Positions 54,687-64,000 of a stretch of DNA of 64,000 nucleotides are shown one piece after another (positions within the stretch are counted from its first letter, which is position 1; the number at the start of each line of letters is the position of its first letter). Under the pieces are notes generated by a model. That model was not told where the DNA came from. It made no database searches and was given only the letters and a program-made list of their open reading frames with translations. Position numbers and translations under genes: made by a program. This DNA is from Jiangella muralis (lineage in GTDB: Bacteria; Actinomycetota; Actinomycetes; Jiangellales; Jiangellaceae), in assembly GCF_001270745.1 (NCBI RefSeq), contig NZ_KQ434751.1, positions 164,176 to 228,175 of the forward strand, given 5' to 3'.

Positions 54687-55687
54687 GCGGACACCTCCTC
54701 GGACTCGGTGAGCGGGTTCAGGCAGCGCAGCGACCGGCCGGCGTACGACTCCAGCGGCGGCGGCCCTTCGGTGCAGGCGTCGACCCGGTTCTGGCAGCGC
54801 GGCGCGAACGCGCAGCCGCGGTCCCAGCGCAGCACGTCCGTCGGCGAGCCCGGGATCGGGTGCAGCGGGGCGCCGCGCGGCGCGTCGAGCCGGGGCACCG
54901 ACCCCAGCAGCCCGCCGGTGTACGGGTGCCGCGGCCGCGCGAACAGCTCGCGCCGGCCGGCCGACTCGACCACCCGGCCGGAGTACATGACGTGGACGGT
55001 GTCGCACAGCCCGGCGACGATGCCGAGATCGTGCGTGATCAGCACCAGCGCGGCGCCGGTGTCCTGCACCAGTTCCTTGAGCAGCTCGATGATCTGTGCC
55101 TGGATGGTGACGTCGAGCGCCGTCGTCGGCTCGTCGGCGATCAGCAGCCGCGGCTGGCAGGCCAGCGCCATCGCGATCAGCGCGCGCTGGCGCATGCCGC
55201 CGGAGAGCTGGTGCGGGTACTCCTTCAGCCGCCGGGTGGGGTCCGGGATGCCGACGCGGGCCAGCAGGTCCGCGGCCGCCGCCCGCGCCTTCTCGCCGTG
55301 CAGGTCCTGGTGCCGTTCCAGCACCTCGGTGACCTGCACGCCGATCGGCACCACCGGGTTGAGCGACGACATCGGGTCCTGGAACACCATGGCGATGTCG
55401 CGGCCGCGGATGTCGCGCAGGCGGTCGCGCGGCAGCGTCAGCAGGTCGTCGCCGTCGAACAGCACCTGGCCGCCGACCTGCACGCCGCGGCGCGGCAGCA
55501 GCCCCATGACCGCCAGCGACGTCACCGACTTGCCGCTGCCCGACTCGCCCACCAGGCTGACGGTCTCGCCCGGCCGGACGGTGAACGAGACGCCGTCGAC
55601 GGCGCGCACCGTCGGCCCGCCCTTCCGGGTGAACGTGACGGACAGGTCGCGGACGTCGAGCAGGGGTTCGGTACTGGTCACGCTCAC
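54683..55687 (-). CDS. Dipeptide/oligopeptide ABC transporter ATPase, DppD type
   Basis: A 334-residue ATPase: Walker A GESGSGKS, signature [15 protein letters not shown], Walker [13 protein letters not shown], and C-terminal CAFAPRC, DAC and RCLN cysteines of the oligopeptide subgroup. GTG 55687 overlaps the DppC stop (GTGA); GTG 55681 is a possible alternative start. It pairs with the DppF-type subunit. Confidence 0.95.
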   Translation of the reverse strand: MSVTSTEPLLDVRDLSVTFTRKGGPTVRAVDGVSFTVRPGETVSLVGESGSGKSVTSLAVMGLLPRRGVQVGGQVLFDGDDLLTLPRDRLRDIRGRDIAMVFQDPMSSLNPVVPIGVQVTEVLERHQDLHGEKARAAAADLLARVGIPDPTRRLKEYPHQLSGGMRQRALIAMALACQPRLLIADEPTTALDVTIQAQIIELLKELVQDTGAALVLITHDLGIVAGLCDTVHVMYSGRVVESAGRRELFARPRHPYTGGLLGSVPRLDAPRGAPLHPIPGSPTDVLRWDRGCAFAPRCQNRVDACTEGPPPLESYAGRSLRCLNPLTESEEVSA

Positions 55688-56595
55688 CGCCGGTACTTGG
55701 GGTCGATGGCCTCGCGAAGCCGCTCGCCGAGCATGGTGAAGCCCAGCGCGGCGATGACGATGGCGATGCCGGGGAAGAACGCCAGGTGTGGCGCGGAGGC
55801 CAGGTAGCGCTGGGTGTCGGCCAGCATGCGGCCCCACTCCGGGACGCGCGGGTCGGCGCTGCCCAGGCCCAGGAACGACAGCCCGGCCGCCTCGATGATC
55901 GCCGTCGCCAGTGTCAGCGTCGCCTGGACGATGACCGGCGAGATCGAGTTCGGCAGGATGTGCCCGAACACGATCGGCCGGCGCCGGACCCCGACCGACA
56001 CCGCCGCCAGCACGTAGTCGGACCCGCGCTGGGACAGCATCTGCCCGCGCAGCAGCCGCGCGAAGACCGGGATGTTGATGATGGCGATGGCGATCATCAC
56101 CGACCACAGGCTGGCGCCGAGCAGCGCGGCGATCGCGATCGCCATCAGCAGCCCGGGGATCGACAGCATGACGTCGACGATGCGCATGACGACGGCGTCG
56201 ACCTTGCCGCCGAACGCGCCGGCGAGGACGCCGAGCAGCAGGCCGCCGGCCATGCCGACCAGCGTCGCCACGACGCCGACCAGCAGCGACTGCCGGGCGC
56301 CGTACACGACCCGGCTGAACTCGTCGCGACCGGACGCGTCCAACCCGAACCAGTGCTCCGCGGACGGGCCGGGGATGTTCGTCGGCGTGATGATGCCGCG
56401 GCCGGGCTGGGCGTCCGGCGCGTACGGCGCGATCAGCGGCGCGAAGACCGCGACCAGCACGAAGAACGCGATCAGGCCGAACCCGACCAGCGCGACCGGG
56501 TCGCGGCGCAGCCGCTTCCAGGCCTCCTTGCGCAGGTTGCCGGCCGGCTGTTCGACCTGCTCGGACTCGGTCGCCTCGATCTCGGACAGGCTCAT
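55684..56595 (-). CDS. Dipeptide ABC transporter permease, DppC type
   Basis: A 303-residue permease with a cytoplasmic N-terminus, six predicted transmembrane helices and the EAA-type loop ([21 protein letters not shown]) that contacts the ATPase. [21 protein letters not shown] is characteristic of DppC/OppC. The start lies 3 nt after the DppB stop. Confidence 0.95.
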   Translation of the reverse strand: MSLSEIEATESEQVEQPAGNLRKEAWKRLRRDPVALVGFGLIAFFVLVAVFAPLIAPYAPDAQPGRGIITPTNIPGPSAEHWFGLDASGRDEFSRVVYGARQSLLVGVVATLVGMAGGLLLGVLAGAFGGKVDAVVMRIVDVMLSIPGLLMAIAIAALLGASLWSVMIAIAIINIPVFARLLRGQMLSQRGSDYVLAAVSVGVRRRPIVFGHILPNSISPVIVQATLTLATAIIEAAGLSFLGLGSADPRVPEWGRMLADTQRYLASAPHLAFFPGIAIVIAALGFTMLGERLREAIDPKYRR

Positions 56596-56598
56596 GTG

Positions 56599-57603
56599 TC
56601 ACCTCACCCGCACTCGTGGGTCGATCAACCCGTAGGAGACGTCGACCAGCAGGTTCACGATGACGTATATCGCGGCGATCACCAGGATGAACCCCTGCAG
56701 GACGGCGTAGTCGCGGTTGCTGATCGCCTCCGCGATGAACCGCCCGACGCCGTCGAAGGCGAACACCGTCTCGGTGAGGATGGCGCCGGAGAACAGCAGC
56801 CCGGCCTGCAGCCCGATGACGGTGACCACCGGCAGCAGCGCGTTGCGCAGCACGTGCCGGCGGGTGATGGTGCGCTCCCACAGCCCCTTGGCCTCGGCCG
56901 TGCGCACGTAGTCCTCGTGGACGACGTCGAGCACGCTGGCCCGGGTGATGCGGACGATGACGGCCAGCGGGATGGCGCCCAGCGCTATGGCCGGCAGCAC
57001 CAGGTGCATGATCGCGTCCCAGCTGGCCTCCGGATTGCCCGTGATCAACCCGTCCAGCACGTACAACCCGGTCGGATGGTCCGCGTCCATGCGCGGGTCC
57101 TGCCGCCCCTGGGTCGGGAACCAGCCCAGCTGGACGCTGAACACGTACTTGAGGATGTAGGCCAGGAAGAAGACCGGCACCGCGACGCCCAGCAGCGAGC
57201 CGGACACCGAGAGGTTGTCCAGCCAGCTGCCGTACTTCCGCGCCGCGAAGTAGCCGAGCGGGATGCCGATGCCGATCGCGAAGATCAGCGCCGCGACCGC
57301 CAGCTCGAACGTGGCCGGGAAGGTCCGGGCCATCTCCTCGGCGACCGGCCGGTTGGTCCGGGCACTGTTGCCGAAGTCGAGCTGCACCGCGGCGCTGACG
57401 AACTTCCAGTACTGGACGTACCAGGCATCGTTGAGCCCGTAGAGCGACTCGATGCGGGCGACGGACTCGGCGGTCGCGCGCTCCCCCAGGAGGGCCTGGG
57501 CCGGCCCTCCCGGGAGCGCACGCAACCACACGAACAGCAGCACCGACAGCCCGAACAGGATCGGGACGAGCAGCAGCAACCGCCGTACGACGAACTTGAG
57601 CAT
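56599..57603 (-). CDS. Dipeptide ABC transporter permease, DppB type
   Basis: A 334-residue permease with six predicted transmembrane helices. It starts MLKFVVRRLLLLVPILFG, and has DFGNSARTNRPV and the YVRTAEAKGLWE loop of DppB/OppB. ATG 57603 is chosen because family proteins begin at that helix. It follows the binding-protein gene after 4 nt. Confidence 0.95.
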   Translation of the reverse strand: MLKFVVRRLLLLVPILFGLSVLLFVWLRALPGGPAQALLGERATAESVARIESLYGLNDAWYVQYWKFVSAAVQLDFGNSARTNRPVAEEMARTFPATFELAVAALIFAIGIGIPLGYFAARKYGSWLDNLSVSGSLLGVAVPVFFLAYILKYVFSVQLGWFPTQGRQDPRMDADHPTGLYVLDGLITGNPEASWDAIMHLVLPAIALGAIPLAVIVRITRASVLDVVHEDYVRTAEAKGLWERTITRRHVLRNALLPVVTVIGLQAGLLFSGAILTETVFAFDGVGRFIAEAISNRDYAVLQGFILVIAAIYVIVNLLVDVSYGLIDPRVRVR

Positions 57604-57607
57604 CTGG

Positions 57608-59275
57608 TCAGTCGACCGTGATGGTCGCGAAGCTCTCGTTCGACAACGGGTCGGGCACGAAGCCGGTGACGCCCTCGCGGAAGGCGATGGCCGGCTCACT
57701 GTGGACGTACGGGATGCCCGGCAGGAAGTCCATGATCATCCGGTTGGCCTCCTGGTACAGCGCGGTGCGGGCGTCCTGGTCGGTCTCCGCCTCGGCCTCG
57801 TCGAGCTTGGCGAAGATCTCCGGGTTGTCGAAGCTGCCGAACTGCGGGTTGACGTCCTGGAAGAACGTGCCGACGAAGTTGTCCGGGTCACCGAAGTCGC
57901 CGTTCCAGCCGAGCAGGAACATCGGCGTCCCGCCGGTCTGGGTGGCGTCCAGGTAGTCCGGGTTCCACGGCGCGGTGTGCGGCTCGATGGTGAAGCCGAC
58001 CGCCTCCAGGTCCGCCGCCATCAGCTCCCAGTTGGCCTGGGCGTTGGGCATGTACGGCCGCGAGACGTCGGTCGGGTACCAGAACGGCAGCGTCAGGTTG
58101 GTGACGCCGGACTGCGCGATCAGCTCGCGCGCCTTGTCCGGGTCGTACTCGTAGGTCGTGACGTCGTCGGCCCAGCCGAACAGCTCCGGCGGCACGAACT
58201 GGGTGGCGCGGACCGCACCCTCGGGGTAGTTGGTCTGGATGACGTTGTCGAAGTCGATCGCGTGCGCGATGGCCTGCCGGATCTGCAGGTTGTCGAACGG
58301 CGGGACGTTCTGCTGGAAGCCGAGGTAGGCGACGTTGAACGCCGGGCGGCGCAGGATCTGGAAGCCGCTGGACTCCAGCAGGTCGACGTCGGCCGGGTCG
58401 ACCAGGTCGTAGCCGTCGACCTCGCCGCTCTCCAGCGCCTGCCGCCGGGCCGGGCCGTCCGGGATGACGGTGAAGATCAGCTCGTCGACCTTCGCCGGCT
58501 CCTCCCAGTAGTCGTCGTACTTGGTCAGCCGCACCTCGGAGCCGCGCTCCCAGGACTCGAACTGGAACGGGCCGGTGCCGACCGGGTGCTCGTAGCCGAA
58601 CGTGCCGTCGAAGGACGGGGCCTCGCCGGTGCCGCTGACGGCGTCGGCCTCGAACTCCTGCAGCGCGGCCGGGCTGGCGATGGTGAACGCCGGCATGGCC
58701 AGGGCGGACAGGAACGCCGACGACGGCCGCGACAGCGTGATGACCGCGGTCTGTTCGTCCTGGGCAGTGCAGCCGGTGTAGAGGCTCTGGCCCATGGCCG
58801 GGTCCTCGTTGGCGGCGAACCCGCCCATCACGGTGCCCCAGTAGTAGGAGACCGCGGGGCTCTGCAGGACGCCGGCGAAGTTGTACCAGCGCTCGAAGTT
58901 GAAGCAGACGGCTTCGGCGTCCAGCGCCTCGCCGTCGTGGAAGGTCACGCCCTCACGCAGAGTGAAGGTCCAGGTCAGGCCGTCTTCGCTGGCTTCCCAC
59001 GACTCGGCCAGGGCGGGCTCGATCTCGGTGCCGCCCTCCTCGCTGCGGACCAGGCCCTCGAAGATCTGGTTGATCACACGGGCGGACTCGCCGTCGCTGA
59101 TCAGTGAGCCGTCCAGGATCACCGGATCGGCCGAACCGGCGAACACGAGTGTGCCGCCACTGTCACCCGAGGCGGAGCCCTCGTCGTCGTCTCCGCCACA
59201 CGCCGTGAGCGCCAGGGCCAGTGCACCGGCCGCCGCTCCCGCGGCCAGCCTGTGGTTCAGGCTCATGCCACGCAT
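57608..59275 (-). CDS. Extracellular peptide-binding lipoprotein, SBP family 5
   Basis: A 555-residue lipoprotein with lipobox LTAC (Cys at about 26). It has the family 5 segments EPALAESWEASEDGLTWTF, LREGVTFHDGE and YPEGAVRATQFVPP. It captures di- or oligopeptides (or nickel/heme in some relatives) for the DppBCDF channel encoded downstream. ATG 59275 has GAGGTG upstream; ATG 59266 is also possible. The 159-nt gap before it holds the operon promoter, with TACTGT as a -10 candidate. Confidence 0.94.
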   Translation of the reverse strand: MRGMSLNHRLAAGAAAGALALALTACGGDDDEGSASGDSGGTLVFAGSADPVILDGSLISDGESARVINQIFEGLVRSEEGGTEIEPALAESWEASEDGLTWTFTLREGVTFHDGEALDAEAVCFNFERWYNFAGVLQSPAVSYYWGTVMGGFAANEDPAMGQSLYTGCTAQDEQTAVITLSRPSSAFLSALAMPAFTIASPAALQEFEADAVSGTGEAPSFDGTFGYEHPVGTGPFQFESWERGSEVRLTKYDDYWEEPAKVDELIFTVIPDGPARRQALESGEVDGYDLVDPADVDLLESSGFQILRRPAFNVAYLGFQQNVPPFDNLQIRQAIAHAIDFDNVIQTNYPEGAVRATQFVPPELFGWADDVTTYEYDPDKARELIAQSGVTNLTLPFWYPTDVSRPYMPNAQANWELMAADLEAVGFTIEPHTAPWNPDYLDATQTGGTPMFLLGWNGDFGDPDNFVGTFFQDVNPQFGSFDNPEIFAKLDEAEAETDQDARTALYQEANRMIMDFLPGIPYVHSEPAIAFREGVTGFVPDPLSNESFATITVD

Positions 59276-59434
59276 GTCACACCTCACACAGTCGACTGCC
59301 GGGCGGTGTTTCCGACCGGTTGGCCTGTGACAGTACTTCGTGTGGGTGTGATGGACAGTCACCGAGTTGTCAGGAAGACATCGCGATTTCGCAACATTCC
59401 TTCGAAATAAACCATGCGAAATGACAGTGTGACA

Positions 59435-60121
59435 TTACACCGGATCGAGCCTCGACTCCTCGAACAAGGCGAGCAGGTCAGCGGCCCGGACACCGTCGAG
59501 CGAGTCGATGACGACGAGGCCCGGCTCGGGCACCGCCGCGACGGCGTTCGGCACCGACAGCACCAGCGCCCCGGCGGCCAGTCCGGCGGCCGCGCCACGC
59601 GGCGAGTCCTCGACGACGACGCACCCGGCCGGGTCGACGCCGAGCTCGCGCGCCGCCGTCAGGTACGGCTCGGGGTGCGGCTTGCCGTTGGTGACCTCGT
59701 CGCCGGTGACGACGGAGCCGAACAGCCCGCCGGGCAACTGGGCGACGACGGCCTCGGTCAGGCTCCGGTACGACATGGTCACCAGCGCCTGCGGCACGCC
59801 GAGCGCCCGCAACTCGGTGAGCAGTTCGAACCCGCCCGGCCGCCAGGTGACGCCGTCGGCGATGCCGGCCAGCACCTCGCCCACCATGTGCTCGACGATC
59901 TGCGCCGGCGTCATCGGGATGTTGCCGGCCGCGCGGATGTAGGCGGCCGCCTCCAGCAGGTCGCTGCCGACCAGGGCCAGGCTGTCGGCGTGGGTCCAGG
60001 TGCCGCCGTGGCGCCGCACGAGCGCCTCCTCGGCGCCCATCCACAGCGGTTCGGTATCGACGATGGTGCCGTCCATGTCCCACAGGACGGCGGCAGGCAG
60101 AGGCGAAGTCACGTACTCCAT
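59435..60121 (-). CDS. HAD-superfamily phosphatase, beta-phosphoglucomutase-like
   Basis: A 228-residue HAD hydrolase of subfamily IA. WDMDGTIVDTEP carries the nucleophile Asp and the acid/base Asp, VTMSYRS is motif II, GKPHPEPYL is motif III (Lys), and VVEDSPRGAAAG is motif IV. An alpha-helical cap lies at about 20-85. Substrates are small phosphorylated metabolites. ATG 60121 is used; GTG 60112 is possible. HAD genes next to metH are frequent in actinobacteria. Confidence 0.92.
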   Translation of the reverse strand: MEYVTSPLPAAVLWDMDGTIVDTEPLWMGAEEALVRRHGGTWTHADSLALVGSDLLEAAAYIRAAGNIPMTPAQIVEHMVGEVLAGIADGVTWRPGGFELLTELRALGVPQALVTMSYRSLTEAVVAQLPGGLFGSVVTGDEVTNGKPHPEPYLTAARELGVDPAGCVVVEDSPRGAAAGLAAGALVLSVPNAVAAVPEPGLVVIDSLDGVRAADLLALFEESRLDPV

Positions 60122-60547
60122 GGTCCCATGCCGCCGCCGCGGCGCCCGAACGCCTTGGCCGGCAGCCGCTCTCGAGCAGCTCCACGCCGGCAGCCGCGGT
60201 CGTCCTCGATGGCCGGGGCCGTCTTCGACACCTGCAGACCACGGCTCCCGACATCGACGACCGCCACCATCGACGACGACCCGCACGCTCGACGCCACCC
60301 GGCTCCGGCGGCGATCCCACCCTCGAATTCCACGCGGCGCTTGACGGATGCTCGGTCAGCGGGAACCGTGGGTGGTGCGAGCGGCTCGTCAACCGGCGTG
60401 TGTCGGCCGGGAGAGGATCGATAACCCCGCCGTACGATCGCGGTCCGGCCAGCGGCCCGCCGTCTCCAGGCATCGGCGTCGATGCCGATCCCCATTTCAC
60501 CGAAGAGCGGGTGCGCTGGTGCGCGCCCTGCGGAGGTGCGTTTCACC
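60122..60547. other. Intergenic region without a recognisable gene
   Basis: 426 bases between the divergent HAD and HesB-like genes. Reading frames here lack family features. TACGAT about 110 nt before ATG 60548 is the only -10-like box I can point to, and GGAGGTG lies 9 nt before that ATG. No riboswitch-like fold was recognised by eye. Confidence 0.5.
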
Positions 60548-60856
60548 ATGCTCACACTCACCCAGAACGCCGCTGCGGTCATCCGCAACATCGAGGCGCG
60601 TGACGACATGCCCACCGGCACCGGCATGCGCATCGCGGCCAATCCCGACGGCGGCCTCGACCTCGAGCTGCGGCCCGCGCCGGAGCTGGGCGACCAGGTC
60701 CTCGACGACGCCGGCGCGCGGCTGTTCCTCGACCAGGACGCGGCCGCCATCCTCGACGACAAGGCGCTCGACGCCTCGGTCGACCCGGAGGGCTCGGTGC
60801 GGTTCGCCGTCACCGAGCAGGCCGGCCGGCCCGAGGGCAACGGCATGCCGCACTGA
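60548..60856 (+). CDS. HesB/IscA-like protein lacking all cysteines
   Basis: A 102-residue protein with the overall A-type carrier pattern: LTLTQNAAAVIRNIE start, GMRIAANPDGGLDLEL, and the LFLDQDAAAILDDKALDA segment that in IscA precedes the cluster ligands. There is no cysteine anywhere, so it cannot hold an iron-sulfur cluster in the normal way. Many actinobacteria have such degenerate members, often mislabelled adhesins; their role is unknown. A strong GGAGGTG ribosome site precedes the ATG. Confidence 0.85.
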   Translation: MLTLTQNAAAVIRNIEARDDMPTGTGMRIAANPDGGLDLELRPAPELGDQVLDDAGARLFLDQDAAAILDDKALDASVDPEGSVRFAVTEQAGRPEGNGMPH

Positions 60857-60868
60857 CGGCGTCCGCCG

Positions 60869-64000
<3,132 letters not shown>

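Noticed and set aside
60122-60547. Cobalamin riboswitch for metH
   Set aside because: The region lies downstream of metH, not in its leader, and no conserved riboswitch core was seen; the real leader is outside the window.

Overview
The window is about 73% GC and almost fully coding. Overlapping stop/start codons, GTG starts and TANNNT -10 boxes a few bases before start codons are common. It carries a complete Pup-proteasome system, twin-arginine translocase genes, a class E-type sortase and an MmpL-type transporter, so it comes from an actinobacterium. Gene order follows a conserved actinobacterial block also known from Mycobacterium tuberculosis: M24 peptidase, 5'-3' exonuclease, helY, tatC, tatA, pafC, pafB, pafA, prcA, prcB, pup, dop, mpa, trmI, RecB-like nuclease, metH. 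The genus cannot be fixed from sequence alone; a Jiangella-like or other non-mycobacterial actinomycete is a guess.

Layout. 1-5.1 kb: end of a fused E1 alpha/beta dehydrogenase, a glutaryl-CoA-dehydrogenase-like enzyme, an unknown gene, an Lrp regulator and a divergent PLP enzyme. 5.2-10 kb: FAD-linked oxidase, a 240-bp tandem duplication, exported amidase with a small partner, M24 peptidase. 10-17 kb: GPP34-family protein, sortase, MmpL transporter, exonuclease, lipoprotein, a nitroreductase-hemerythrin fusion with no standard start codon, epimerase. 17-24.4 kb: helY, lipid kinase, tatC, tatA, an unlisted 57-residue membrane miniprotein, pafC, pafB. 24.4-28.7 kb: DUF3866 protein, an ECF sigma factor with its membrane partner, two FKBP-type genes. 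28.8-43 kb: the Pup-proteasome locus (pafA, prcA, prcB, pup, dop, mpa, trmI). It is interrupted twice: by a 715-bp inverted-repeat region between pup and dop, and by a 4.7-kb cargo between dop and mpa (GNAT pseudogene, oxidoreductase, membrane-protein cassette). 43-47.6 kb: RecB-like nuclease, IS110 remnant, duplicated Lrp protein, S9 peptidase. 47.7-53.1 kb: two-component system plus MacB-like ABC exporter. 53.1-53.6 kb: a cluster of dispersed repeats. 53.6-59.3 kb: dipeptide ABC transporter. 59.4-64 kb: HAD phosphatase, cysteine-free HesB-like protein, metH (incomplete).

How the genes work together. Pup, encoded here already ending in Glu, is ligated to proteins by PafA and removed by Dop. 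Mpa threads pupylated substrates into the PrcAB chamber. PafB and PafC form the WYL-family activator of the mycobacterial DNA-damage response. In this window the promoters of pup, of trmI-mpa and of the RecB-like nuclease each place TGTCR exactly 11 nt before a TANNNT -10 box, the core spacing of the RecA-NDp/PafBC promoter. That suggests the proteasome genes are themselves targets of the regulator encoded beside them; this is the observation I rate highest.

Non-coding structure is unusually rich: two families of dispersed repeats (115 bp and 56 bp) each present twice, a 159-bp IS-derived miniature element that exactly splits a GNAT gene, and two different duplications of gene 3' ends.
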